Below, one piece after another: positions 32,391 through 44,491 of a DNA stretch of 64,000 nucleotides. Within the stretch, counting starts at the first letter, position 1. Each line of letters opens with the position of its first letter. The stretch is taken from NCBI RefSeq assembly GCF_030247195.1, contig NW_026683305.1:144501-208500 (forward strand). Direction: 5' to 3'. The position numbers and the translations under genes were made by a program. The notes under the pieces are model-generated. The model ran no database searches, had not been told where the DNA came from, and was given only the letters and a program-made list of their open reading frames with translations. The stretch comes from Topomyia yanbarensis. Its lineage: Eukaryota > Arthropoda > Insecta > Diptera > Culicidae.

Positions 32391-35047
32391 TTCGATCTCA
32401 GGGTCGGCTACCGTTCTCGGGAGAACTCACTGTACTTACGGCTTTTAAACAATTTTTCAACTCAGGCGAATCCATATAGAAACCATCCAACAAAGAAAAG
32501 GCTCTCGTAGGAACAAAAAGAAAAGGTTTACAATTTTACAATTTATTTTTGAACGGAGTTTTGGGCGCCTAATTATTAACGTTGGGGCCCTTCGCTGATC
32601 CGACACGTGGGTGGGAGAGAGGAGGAATTGAACGTACCTGAGCCCGTTTGGCGGGCCGTCGTTGCTGTCGATGCTACTTGGCGAACGAGACAGTGGTTTT
32701 GGCGTCAATACTAGCGTAGCACCGGTGCTTCCAACGTGGGTAGAACTGATGCGCGTGGCCTTTTAGCAAACTGTGCACGCGTCTGAGATGTTACCATCAC
32801 TTGGTGCTTTCGTTGCTCCACAACGGAGTGGCGTACCGTTGTCTAACCCAGGAGCGATTCTCGTCGGCCGTGCTAGGGTGCGGCGGCGGACTTCGGCGGA
32901 CGTACCGTGGGTTGATAATTTCACGATGTAGTGGCGGGTTGCCGTCTTAATGGAAACGGACTTCCGAAAAATCGTAGCGGCCAACGGTGGGACACAAGCC
33001 GAATTGTGACCGGAAAATCACTTCGAGCGGACTCGTGAGATCAGGTCCGTACTGATGTAGGTTGGAAACTTCTCGCAGGATTTTATACTTTGCGAACTAT
33101 ACCGTTTTATAATTTCACTGAACTTACTCGCCTTAGGCGTGCATCCAAACTGACCTACCTCACTCATCATCATTTCCCAAAAACCCTACAATATCCAATT
33201 CCTCTTATTCTCTCTCTCGTCCTCCTTATCTCTCTCCCTTAGCTTTTCCGGAAACAGTGGTTCTGCGGCTAAATTACTGGAACCTGACTCAACTCCACTG
33301 CGGTGCCAATCAGTCATGCAGCAACAGATTCGGCGTTAGTAAATTTTGCATTATACAGTTTGCACATGATTAGTGCGGACTATTTTGCCGTTGCGGTTTT
33401 TCCAGTACAGTCAGTAGCTTCAGATTGGTAACGGTTGCGGGATTATAGGTGCCTTGAGGGGTTATGACTGGTCCAGAGGAGAACACGTCCTAGGCCCCAA
33501 CGCCTGGTCTGGACGTTCCGGGGTGGGTACGAAAGACCTCTTTTCAGCCCTCGAGCAATACAGGCAGAATTCCCAAATTTCCCCCAACCGCTATCATTTA
33601 CAATGTTTTTTTCGCAAATTATCGACGCCTAATTATTGGTTTGAATTTTACGGAGTTAGTGCTTAGCACAAAAACTTATCTTATGTTAAACAAAAATAAC
33701 AACAAATATATTTTTTCAAATCAATTAACAAACTAACAACAATAATAATAGAGAGCCAATAACGAAAAACTATCAAAAAAGAACAAAATCATAACTTACA
33801 TACTATAATTGAATTAATGGTGTATGGAATTATATTGTTACGAAACAGCTAAAACTTAGATCGGTAACAATTCTCCCCGTGGTAGGGTAGAAAAATTATG
33901 TAATAATTTTTCGTCTATTCTGAAACCCTCGCGTATAAATTGTCCTCTGTGTCAGACCTGTGTGCACAGCAGAGCTGGATCAATAGAAATAAATTTAATT
34001 GTCTTTTGGCCGCCCCGATCAGACCTGCTACTAAATCGAATTATTGCATTCTTTTCCTTTTTTCATCTTTCCCATTATTTCCTCCCTTTTAAACTACTCC
34101 TTTCCATTCCCTTTTCTTAGCGGAAACATCTATGTTTCTTCCTCACCAATTTTATTTTTTTTTATTTTCACCTGTAAGTTTACTAAAGGGAACCTACTCC
34201 GAAAATGTTTTACCTCAGTCATCCGTATTCATACACTCTTCCCATTCAATGGACGCGTCCTCCATCATCATTCATACCGTCGTCATTCATTCACTTTCAT
34301 TCGCTTCTAATTCTAGCTATTCCTAACGCATATTCCCTTTTAGAGACAAAACGTATAACTGTCTCTCAAAATCCATTACGAAGCATCTGAAAGGCACAGC
34401 GTGATCACTGCCTTTGGTGGCATATAACAAAGGTCATATTGATACGAATACCTTGGTATTAGGGGTTACAAAGTATACTCCTGGAGCTATGTTTAACTAT
34501 CACATCGAAGTAATTCGAATCGCGAATTCGAATTATGAGTGTTTAGTAAACCTACTATATCGACTTTTATAGCAAAAACCTCCTAACCTGACAGAGAGAT
34601 GTGAGCAGCTCAACAGTTAGGTGGAAATTACCTGTCAGACGGAGTCAGCACATGGCCGTTTGTGTTGCTGTACTGTGTGAATATTTTTGATTTCAACAGC
34701 CAGTGAAATTGGCTTTCCATGTATCAGCTTATTTTTCTATACTCTAAGAGTCGAGTTTAAAGGAGCAGAATGGTAAATCACCGAAGGATGTCACAGATAG
34801 GGCGCACTGCGAGAGCAGCCAGAGATGGTGATTCTGAGGCTCCAAAGAGGCATTCATATGGGCGGCCGTTTTGAGCCCGCGGATGGATAGACGTTAACTG
34901 TGTGAATTTCCCGAAAGTAACACATGTTTTTGTTTCAGGTTTGGTTGGACTACCCATCTGCCATAGCGATCGCGATGTTTGATGCAAGATGTGGTGACAA
35001 ATATTAGATGTCATTTTGTTTTGTGGTGAAAATAGAGAACTAATAAA
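32391..35047. other. Unassigned stretch, partly GC-rich; probable 3' region and LTR of Gypsy A
   Basis: About 2.6 kb with no supported gene. It lies downstream of the Gypsy A integrase, where its 3' UTR and LTR should be. At 33836-34030 there is a possible LTR-like stretch: TGTTACGAAACAG, a TATA-like CGTATAAATT, and AATAAA near 33990. At 32562-32580 a GGGCGCCTAATTATT motif looks like a primer-binding site on the minus strand. I could not pair either with a second LTR, so no boundaries are given. A short minus-strand frame at 34778-35014 follows integrase but has no motif. Confidence 0.3.
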
Positions 35048-35732
35048 TTACCCTGGTTTCAGATGGGCTGCCAGCAACATCCCCAGGTTCTTACCGTACA
35101 TATCCTCCAGCGCATATGACGAGGTTCCTATTCTTGCAATGATTTTCGCAGGAAGGTACATAGGACCGTATTTTGCATTATACCGTTCTGCGGCGTTGGA
35201 TTGCTTCATGTTGCGCCGATATACAAGCTGACCAACTTGAAGAGGGGTTGCGTACTGTTTATGTCGCAAGTTGTATGGTTTTTCTCCTGAGGAATGGGCT
35301 TTTTTTAGATTGGTTTGGACTAAATCATAAAATAGAGCGAAAAGTTGTTGTTTGGATAACACCTGATCCTCAGTGGTGGGCCCATCTTCTCTGGAAAACC
35401 ACTTATGGTCAGTGCCCTTCGTGAACGCTTCGTGACCATGCACTACGAAATAAGGAGTGCAATCCGTGGCGGAATGTACCGATGTATTGAGAATGATTTC
35501 GATTTCCGCAATTTGACTGTCCCAAAGACGCTGGTCTTCTCGCACGTAGGTTCGAATTGTAGCGTTAATCGTTTGATTGACCCTCTCCACCGGGTTGGCT
35601 TCAGAGTGGTACTTCGTATTAAGCCAATGCCTAATGTTAAATCGTTCTAAAAGTGATTTGAACTGTCGAGATAGAAACACGGATCCGTTATCCGTGATGA
35701 TTGTCTCCGGCGTAGAATAGCGTAAAAATCAA
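35048..35732 (-). pseudogene. Gypsy A integrase, C-terminal half
   Basis: The minus-strand frame starts inside the integrase core: TPETIITDNGS, with the second catalytic Asp, is followed by FKSLLERFNIRHW and then YHSEANPVERVNQ, which has the catalytic Glu. A C-terminal region follows (NLRHKQYATPLQVGQLVYRR, a GPY/F-like module with KYGPMYLPAKI). The frame ends at 35048. The front half is at 49447-49688, 13.7 kb away, because of the nested LINE. A stop codon occurs just at the join, independent of the insertion. Integrase would insert element DNA in the genome. Confidence 0.85.
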
Positions 35733-36165
35733 TGGTTTTTTAATTTTTTTTCCAATTTGTTTATTTGATAAGGCACGTATGCGTTAGCTTAAAGGTGCCA
35801 TTTTTTCATTGTTTTACATTTTGAATTTCTTAAAACTAGGGGGTTACACATTTCAATATTATTTTGTTTTATATAATGAAACTAAAAAAAAAAAAAACTT
35901 TACAGCTAACTTATACATATAAAAGAGGGTATAATATAATATTCGTAAGATTTGGCGGACGGGTCATTTTGTGTGTTCTTTGTATAGTAATTCACTTTAT
36001 GATTTTTAGAAGGGAGATTGTACGAGAAATTAATTATTAACTAAGCGGAACATTTTACAAGCTTATTAACTAGAAATAACTAGAGAGAGTGGTTCAAGAT
36101 TAAGGGGAATTAATTAGGGCTATTTTAAAGTAGTGGTACTGTTGGGCATTTCTTAACGAGATTAA

Positions 36166-36560
36166 ATATTGATCAACTAAAACTAAGCACTTAAGTTTTG
36201 GGAATATATTCAAGGAGAGAAGGGGGTGAAGTCATACATCCGTGTATCAGAGACATGGGAGGGAGCGCGGACAAGGCTGAAGGGGGGGGGGGGGGGGGTG
36301 AGAAATAAACTTTCAGTTTCCGGCATCAGGAATTAACGGCCAGGATTACAGATTTGAACGGATTGATCAACTAACACTAGAAGATAGGGGGCACATAAGT
36401 TTTGGGAAGATATTCAAGGGGAGAAGGGGTGAAGTCATACATCTGTGTATCAGAGACATGGGAGAGAGGGTGGACAAGGCTGATCGGGGGGGGGATATAA
36501 ACTTTCAGTTTCCGGCATCAGGAATCAACGGCCAGGATTACAGATTCGAGCGGATGCATC
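36166..36560. repeat. Two tandem units of about 204 bp in the LINE 3' UTR
   Basis: TAAGTTTTGGGAA recurs at 36192 and 36396, and AACGGCCAGGATTACAGATT follows each at the same distance. Unit 1 has a G homopolymer at about 36281-36298. The sister copy at 13294-15884 has a shorter 3' UTR without this doubling. Confidence 0.8.
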
Positions 36561-36833
36561 AAGTATTGGGACGCCGGGCGGTTTTCCTCGAGCCGGCAGG
36601 GGTTCCTCCAGACGATTTCGTAGTACGGCTCAGATACGGATCGGAAACACACCGCGTTGCGCGTGTGATGTTGTACTGTAGATCTCGTGTTGTTGGTTCA
36701 TTCGACAGATGTTTTGTCTCGTCTTGGAGTCGTATCAAACCATCGTTGGGGTACGGTAGGCGGAAGAGGGCACTTCTGGGAATGATAAGAGAAAAGATAG
36801 GGGCATTTAAATTTGGATATTGATGGTTTTGAG

Positions 36834-37396
36834 CAGGGATGCCAACGGTACCGATAAACTACATTTTTTTCGATATATTTACATTTGCACAAGCCGTACA
36901 GCCCGCTACAGCGACGCATCACTACAGCTCTTGCCAGAACAGTAGTCAAACCGAGTACATTTTGCCGTACAGCAGTAGAATACATTTTTGTTTTGCTGCT
37001 GTACTCCGACTGCTCGGTGAGAGTGTGGCGTAGTAAAGTTTGTTCTCTCGCTTTGTACATTTTTCTCTGCATAGTCAAAGGGAGAGTCCCGCACACGAAA
37101 GCGTTGATGCCGGCCGTGGCGTAAATGAGCCGCATTCATTGTAGTCATTTTTGAATAAAAATATTAAAAAGATTGCAAATATTAAAAAATGTAAAATAAG
37201 GAAAGCGAAGCTGTACCGCTCGCGTCTGGTGGCTGTACTGGGGACAGTAGTTTTGTGTCATGTTACTGCTTTACACACAGGCAGCCGTACAGCGCTGGGC
37301 GTCCTGTACTAGCGAATGACAGCAGCATCGAGAGAGAAATGAGAATGTAGGCAGAAAAATTACAGCCGTGGAAAAGGTAGGCATTTTGCATCCTTG
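36834..37396. mobile_element. 563 bp hAT-like MITE in LINE ORF2
   Basis: Left end CAGGGATGCCAACGGTACC; right end, on the minus strand, CAAGGATGCAAAATGCC. The 8 bp repeat GTTTTGAG flanks it (36826-36833 and 37397-37404). Without it the ORF2 C-terminus reads on to the stop at 36807-36809 exactly as in the plus-strand sister copy. The interior is rich in GTACAGC-type segments and is non-coding. Confidence 0.85.
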
Positions 37397-39145
37397 GTTT
37401 TGAGGAACGTGTATATAAGGGACATGTAGAGAATATCGCGGCTTGCTAGTACATCTCGGACCGGGACATTGGGTGATCTTCCTCGGGCCCGAAGGGAATC
37501 GAATAGTTGAGATCTGGCAGAACAGTACTCGGCGCATGCCCAGACAACATGTTCGATTTCGTGATAACCGTTGCCACAAGCGCAGATACCGCTATCCACG
37601 AGCCCAATACGCCGGAGGTGTGCGTCCAGCGTGTAGTGATTGGACATGAGCCGAGACATCACGCGAATGAAATCCCGACCCACATCCATCCCTCTGAACC
37701 AAGGTTTCGTCGATACCTTAGGGATTATCCAGGCACGTAGCCAGAGGGGGGGCTAGGGGGCTAAAGCCCCCCCCGAAATTTTTCAAAAATAAATTTAAAA
37801 AACCGGTGACTTTTAACAAAACTTGTTGCTTATTTGGTTTGAACAAATTATTGAGAAAAAGTTAAAGAAGGCTATTTCTAACCACCGAAGGCAATGGTTA
37901 CGAAATTCAGTGTGCTTTATGCTTTTGCTCGAGCCAGTGCGAAGCGAACAACAAAAAAGTAACTTTTATATTGTGTGCCTTGTCTGAAGAATACAAGAGA
38001 CTGTTACTTTAATTGTAGCTGTAATAATCTGTCGAGATTAGTGATTAGCAGTAGCAAGAATTGGTGCTCCAGCCAAATGCGGTGATTATAAAATTATTGA
38101 TCATTCGCATCCTGAAGGTGTAAATAGAGATTAGACTTTCGGAAACCGGCTCTATCCAGTTCTATCATGGCAGGCATTTAGCGCTCAACAAATTAGTGCA
38201 GACGAAACCATTCATTTCGCACAACTTAAAGCACAAGGTTGTGTGTGACAATGCTATAATTAAGATCCTTCTGTATATGGACTATGAGAAAATGAATGTT
38301 CCGCTACAAGATCGGATACCGCTTACTCGCAGATTAATGTCACATTTGGGAGAAATGGAATCTATTTGGAAGGGCAATTATTGAGGGCGAAAAGCAAGGA
38401 AGATATTCGCGAACATAAAGGCAGCACTACGATGATGACACGGAAATGTACAATAGCGAGATAGAAATGAACTACTCCCCCCCAAGACATAGTTGGTGAG
38501 GAAAAAAATATTTCCTCGCCTCGTAAACAGGTTTCCACGTGCAATGGCTAAGCGCTTGCGCGAGATCTGTAGGACAACCACATAAACTCGTTATATTATT
38601 TTTATTGTTTACATAAGGAAATATATAAAAGACCCACGACCCAGTTTGTTATTTTTAAATGATAAGTTTTTGAATTGCGCACAATTTTGAATTTCTGTAT
38701 TAGGTCAGTGCACACTGTACACTCTGTTCTCTGTACACTACTCTGCGCTACACAAAAAGTATTTCAATTTATCTGAGAACGATTGAGCCGAGAATAGAAT
38801 TTTCATTTCGCGTCATTTTAACGCAATACCATTTTTATTAACGCTTCATTTCATTGTTACGAGTAATTCGTTCCGTACTAATACACTGTTAATCCGTAAA
38901 TCCGTGATATCTTCGACAAACGTGCAAAAAATATTCTTTTAAAAGTGGACCGGGCAAAAAGTGGTAAAATAATAGGCAATCACGAAGAGGGACTAAAATG
39001 TTGGGACTGATTGAATCTATAAGTCAATAAGTTGGGATAACAGTTTCGATTGCTTGTCTTAAGTATGTGACAGTCTTTCGTTCCGTTTTTGCTCGTCTTG
39101 GAATAAAATTAGAGAGATAATCTTAAATAAGAGAGCAAAGATATT

Positions 39146-40705
39146 GTGGGTGGGGAAAGGGTCTTCCAAGCCGCCTTTCTCGGCAAGTATAATAAAAATT
39201 GTAACGATACAACGGTTGAACCGATTCACGCTTCTAGCTCATCGTACGAATCTCGCCGCAAGCTGCTACCACCCCGTTCCTGCTCTCCGCATTCCGCCAT
39301 CGGGTTCCAACGCATACTGGGACGCACCGCAGTTGGCAGTATGGAAGCCCTCGATCCCCCCGCCACAGTCGAGCACTTGCAGCCAGCGATCATCAGTCGT
39401 CCCGGTCCTGTGTGTGGGATGGGTGAAAGGGTCTTCCAACCTGCCGCAAACGGCAAGTATACATCTGTTCCGAACACTTCAAGCGCTGATGTATTCTTCG
39501 CTTCCAGCTTTTTGCCTTTTGCTCCGACATCTTGTTATCAGATGCCAACCATTTCTCTCGACGACGACGATAGTCGTATTTTGGGGCGCGACGCAGTTGA
39601 TTCGGGATGCCTCGAATCCCTCACCACAGTCGACCAGGCGACCGTGAACCGTTCCGATACTGTTCGTGAGATTGACGAAAGGATCTTCCTACACGGCAAC
39701 ATGGCTTCGCTCTCTGCTGTACCTGATCCGTCCTCCAACAACATCGAGGTTTACTACCAGAATGTTGGTGGCCTAAATTCATCAACGGACAGCTATTTGC
39801 TCGCGACCACGGGTTGCTGTTACGACGTTATCGCCTTGACCGAGACGTGGCTCGACAACCGTACTCTGTCTCGCCAGGTCTTTGGTTCAACATTCGATGT
39901 CTACCGCTGTGACCGTAATGCCCTCAACAGCCACAAGACATCAGGCGGTGGTGTGCTTATCGCCGTTCGGCGTGGTATAAAAGCCCGAGTGATCAACGAT
40001 GACCGGTGGGCGAGCTCCGAGCAAGTGTGGATATCAGTGAAACTTGCCGATCGCAATCTGTTCCTGTGTGTTGTGTATTTTCCACCTGACAGAATTCGTG
40101 ATTCCAGCCTGATCGATGTACATCTTTCCTCCGTTTCTTTTATCGCCTCGATCGCCGCCCCGTCTGATGATATCGTTATACTGGGCGACTTCAACTTACC
40201 TGGCTTGACGTGGTGCCAAGCAAGTAATGGTTTTCTACGATTGGATATCGAAAAATCTGCGCTTATTAACAATGCCAGTTGTATTTTGGACAACTACAGC
40301 AGCGCAACTCTTCGGCAAATTAATAATGTCACCAACGAGAATGGACGTACATTGGACCTCTGCTTTGTAAGTGCCCGGGACTGCGCTCCGTACTGCTGCA
40401 CTGCACCGATTCCTTTAGTCAAGCAGGTGCGTCATCATCCCCCACTACATCTTGTATTCGCTGGTAACTTAGGAGTGAATTTTGAAGACGTCTCAAGCTC
40501 TATCGTCTACGATTTTAAAAACGCTGACTACGACAGCATCGTTAGCACGCTGTTGGATATAAACTGGGACGAAAATATTAACAATGACGACGCGAACGAA
40601 GCAGCGATGACGTTTTCTAGTATTCTAACTACCTTATCGACCGCCATGTACCAAAACGAACAATTAGTACCGATGAACACCCTCCCTGGCAATCAACCGT
40701 CCTAA
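39146..40705 (+). pseudogene. LINE ORF2 N-terminal part: repeat region and AP endonuclease
   Basis: 519 residues. The first roughly 185 residues contain diverged tandem repeats: GERVFQAAFLGKY...ILGRTAVGSMEAL, then GERVFQPAANGKY...ILGRDAVDSGCLESL, then DERIFLHGN. From about residue 193 an endonuclease follows: EVYYQNVGGLNS, ALTETWLDNR, SGGGVLIAVRRG and VILGDFNLPGLTW (about 345), with LDLCFV near 410. The frame closes at 40703-40705 after a one-base shift near 40681-40692. The alternative frame reads on through PWQSTVLRRLKSAKRAAF into the RT part. The product would nick DNA for target-primed reverse transcription. Confidence 0.75.
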
Positions 40706-40917
40706 GACGTTTAAAATCTGCCAAACGAGCTGCATTTAAAAAATTCTCGAAGCATAAGACACTTGCATTACGAAATCACTACTTTCAACTCAACCACGAA
40801 TACAAACAACAAAGCAGACGCGCCTTTTTTAGACACCAGCGAAACGTCGAGCGTCAACTGAAATCCAAGCCCAAGTCGTTCTGGAAGTATGTTAACGAGC
40901 AGCGAAAGGAATCCGGT

Positions 40918-42618
40918 TTGCCATCTTGTATGTCGTTTAATGGAGTTTTAAGCACCGACACTAAGGAAATTTGCCAACTGTTCTCCGACAAATTTTCAAG
41001 CGTTTTTTCCAACGAGCGCTTGCCACCACAACAAGTCGCTGCCGCCGCTAATTTAACTCCTTCTCTAGGACGAACCATCAACCGAATTTGTGTCGATAAT
41101 GCTGCCATTCTTGCAGCAAATGCCAAACTGAAAGCATCTTGTTCCCCAGGTCCAGATGGTGTTCCCTCGATTTTTGTCAAAAAGTGCATCAGCGGGCTTC
41201 TTGAACCACTTCGGCGAGTCTTCGAGCTATCACTCACTACTGGTACATTCCCTTTCTGCTGGAAAGCAGCGCACATGTTTCCAGTTCATAAAAAAGGAAA
41301 CAAATCGAACATTGACAATTATCGGGGAATCTCGTGTTTAAGTGCTGTATCAAAACTGTTCGAGCTGGTTGTGTTAGATCCTATTTTCTTTCACTGCAAA
41401 CACTACATTGCAGATGACCAACACGGTTTCATGCCTAAACGATCGACAACGACAAACCTGCTCTCGTTCACAACATATGTAATGGATGGATTCGCTGACG
41501 GATTGCAAACCGATGCTATTTATATGGATCTATCTGCGGCCTTCGACAAAATCAACCATGATATCGCAATAGCGAAGCTGGACAAACTCGGCATTCATGG
41601 ACAACTTCTGCGCTGGTTTCGTTCCTACCTCGATGGAAGGCAACTCCAAATCAGCATTAAGGACTGTCTATCTGCACCATTCTTCGCTACATCCGGCATA
41701 CCACAAGGAAGCCATCTCGGTCCAGTAATATTCCTCCTCTACTTTAATGACGTCAATTTCACATTACAAGGACCCCGCCTTTCTTTCGCCGACGACATGA
41801 AAATTTTTCAACAAATACGGGATAAAACCGATGCCGAGCTTCTTCAAAGGGATCTGGACAGCTTTAGCACGTGGTGTGATCAAAACAAAATGGTTTTAAA
41901 CCCGAGCAAATGCTCAATCGTTACGTTCACGCGGAAACGCCAACCGACTCAGTTTAACTACCATTTCTTCGGCTCGAGCATTCCAAGACACTCTCACATC
42001 AAAGATCTCGGAGTCATCATGGATTCGGCATTAACATTCAAACCACATACGTCATACATCGTGGATAAGGCATCACGACAGCTTGGGTTCATCTTCCGAA
42101 TAGCGAAAAACTTCAGGGACGTATATTGTCTTAAATCGCTTTACTGCACGTTGGTCCGCTCAACGTTAGAATATTGTTCAGCTGTTTGGAATCCGTACTA
42201 CCAGAACGGGATTGACAGAATCGAGGCTGTCCAACGCAGGTTCATACGCTTCGCCCTTCGTCATCTCCCATGGCGAAACAGATTTCAGCTGCCGAGCTAT
42301 GAAAACCGTTGCCAGCTTATACACCTCGATACACTCAGCATTCGGAGGGACTGCTCTCGAGCCCTGTTCGTCTCGGACTTACTCTCTGCCAGAGTGGATT
42401 GCCCTACAATCCTCGGACGTCTGGATCTTCAAGCCCGCGTTCGAGCTCTACGTAATAACTCCCTTCTGCGAGTTCCATTCAGGAGAACCAACTATGGTTG
42501 CCAGAGCGCTGTAACCGGACTCCAACGAATTTTTAACAGTGTGGCGACGGCCTTCGACTTCAACCGGACGCGGAATGCTATAAAAGCGAAAATGTTGTCA
42601 ATTTTAAAATGTAATTAG
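40918..42618 (+). pseudogene. LINE ORF2 reverse transcriptase part
   Basis: 566 residues from the first methionine at 40918, but the frame is open upstream from about 40690 and joins the endonuclease part there. Motifs in order: SPGPDGVPS, FPVHKKGNKSNIDNYRGIS, GFMPKRSTTTNLL, YMDLSAAFDKINH, SGIPQGSHLGPVIFLLYFND, catalytic FADDMKIF (about residue 289), IKDLGVIMDSALTF and the C-terminal LEYCSAVWNPY. There is no RNase H domain, as usual for CR1/Jockey. Apart from the frameshift upstream it is intact, so this copy may be young. Confidence 0.85.
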
Positions 42619-42689
42619 TTTAAGCAACCACCATTGGGGCCAAGGGGCTTGTTGGTGAAGGTAATAAACATAAACATAAACATAAAGAG

Positions 42690-44491
42690 AGGAAAAAATC
42701 AACCAATCTAAATCGACTCAAGATCACTCTTCTATCTTTACTATACACTCAACACGAGTTCTTTCCGAATTGCGCTCTGATCTTCTCATTTCGTCTTCGT
42801 TGCGTTAGGTGCAACAACTTTAATTGAAACTTTTTCCCAAATAGTGATAAAACAAACATGTAATCAGACAAACATTACAACTTTCTTCAAGAAATCATAC
42901 ATCTCTTCCAATCTTGATGATGATTGAAAAAAATCAAGAGCTAATTATTTTTATTCACAAACAAACCTATTACTAAACAGATTAGTGTTCATATTTGTTT
43001 AATGAATTGGCAAAGAGTTTTGCAAAAGTTTTACAGGAAACGGATAATTTGCTGTAATTTAAAACAGACAACTCTAAAAGAAAGCCTCGGCAAATTAGGT
43101 GCAAGTGCGATGTGTTCTCTTCCATGTGTCGGAAGCAAGTGATGCTGAAATTATTATCTATGTTTATAGTCTCTAGTTATATTGGTGTCATCAATGATAT
43201 ATTTACCAAATTTTATGTAAATTAGAAGCATTGAGTGATCAGTGCTAAGTAATTTTCTTTCGATTTGTGAATAGATTCTGAGCAGTTTCGCTCAGTAGAT
43301 TAAATTCTGGGTAGTTTCCATTAGTAGATTAAATCATTGAAATATATATTTGACATTGTCCAAAACCCCATGAATTCCGAAATAAAACCTTCAAATAAAT
43401 AAATAAAACCAAAATGTTCAAATATAATATTTACTTAATCTAGGTAATCTTCTCAAGTTACAACGGTTTTGCAAGATTGTCAAAAGTCAATAGAGCTAAG
43501 GCATTCTTGCTTTGTAGTGAAATCAGTAGTTTTTGCACTCACTTTACATTTTGACTTTTACTATAGTTTTAGGGATCTAGGAAAATCAGTCTACGATATT
43601 TTTAATTCATAAGTACAATGATATAAAAAGTACCTAAAAAGAATCAACTTAAATAGATAAAAAGAGAGTTATTCTGAGTTGCCTGATAATGTTGTCGAAG
43701 ATAGTCTTTAACCCATTACCTATGAGAGTCAAATGAAAAAAAAACATGTGTTTTTTTCAGGATTGTTTTGATTACGACATGATCAGTATCATTTAAATTG
43801 AAAATTTCATAAAGTCGAGTTAACGCAAACTTCGGATGAAGTCAAAGAGCTAGTAATAGTAGAAAGAAACCTGATCATGAAAATAGGAGTTGAACCTATT
43901 TTCTGCATCTACAAATCGCCTGCCTTATCAGAAGATTTGAAGCAAATTTCGACATTCACTTTGTTCGGACATTCTTTGCAACGGTAAACTTTGATTTCAC
44001 ACTGATATATTCCTATTCATGGGGACAACCTTGACGTTGGTTTCGTTCTTCTGATTAGCAAATGCGTGTAAAGTTTCATGAGACGGGTTTTTGGATATTT
44101 TTCTACTCATTCCAATTTAGCGTCTTCTACAAATTGTAAAGGTGTATCGAATGTGTAGCATTTTCAAGCAGCGTAGCATGCAGCGTAGCATTTTCAAGCA
44201 GCCCTTAATACTTTGAGCTCTTGACTATTCATTTTTGTAACTAGAGAAATTTCTAACTTGTAAATCAAAAATAATCAAATTTAATTCGTCGATGCACTAT
44301 AGCCTTTCTTGTAACAGGCAACATATTATTAGAGTTTTTAGTGTCTATTGTCTTATTTTTGGAATTGTTTTCACTAAGAACTTTTCATAATTACGTTCAG
44401 TTTCCAGTGATTGTTTCAAGTCATCAGAATTAATACATTTATTCAATAATTTTTAAGCCCCTCCCGAAACAAAATCCTGGCTACGGGCCTG
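42690..44491. other. Right arm of hAT-type element, non-coding
   Basis: No coding sequence recognised. A short direct repeat GTAGCATTTTCAAGCAGC occurs twice near 44155-44205. Confidence 0.4.

Larger units (their letters stand above)
39100..42688 (+). mobile_element. CR1/Jockey-type LINE with (AAACAT)n tail
   Basis: One ORF2-like protein in two frames (39146-40705, 40918-42618), ending in about 70 bp of 3' UTR and a tail TAAACATAAACATAAACATA. Short-repeat tails rather than poly-A are typical of CR1-like LINEs. The 5' end and target duplication could not be fixed. It is the innermost layer of the right-hand nest. Confidence 0.7.
37730..44491. mobile_element. hAT-type element inside the I-clade LINE
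   Basis: Left end CAGGCACGTAGCCAGAGGG; right end, on the minus strand, CAGGCCCGTAGCCAGGATT. The 8 bp repeat GGATTATC lies at 37722-37729 and 44492-44499. Without it the RNase H / C-terminal frame of the LINE is continuous. The 6762 bp body holds a plus-strand LINE (39.1-42.7 kb). The remaining left (37730-39100) and right (42700-44491) arms show no recognisable transposase; open frames such as 38196-38384 lack motifs. Confidence 0.9.

Noticed and set aside
32560..32600. Primer-binding-site-like GGGCGCCTAATTATT as an LTR boundary
   Set aside because: No matching LTR pair was found; a similar AATAATTAGGCG near 33628-33640 is not followed by the same sequence.
33836..34030. Candidate solo LTR (TGTTAC start, TATA, AATAAA)
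   Set aside because: No target duplication or second copy in the window, so kept only as a remark in the unassigned stretch.
34044..34390. Overlapping plus-strand frames of 60-88 residues
   Set aside because: Low-complexity Phe/Ser/His-rich translation of pyrimidine-rich DNA; no motif.
34508..34540. AATTCGAATCGCGAATTCGAAT palindrome-like site as an operator
   Set aside because: Imperfect symmetry, single occurrence and no gene beside it. (Motif described at about 34513-34535; not treated as a feature.)
37730..39100. Transposase remains in the left arm of the hAT-type element
   Set aside because: Searched by eye for hAT motifs in short frames such as 38196-38384 and found none.
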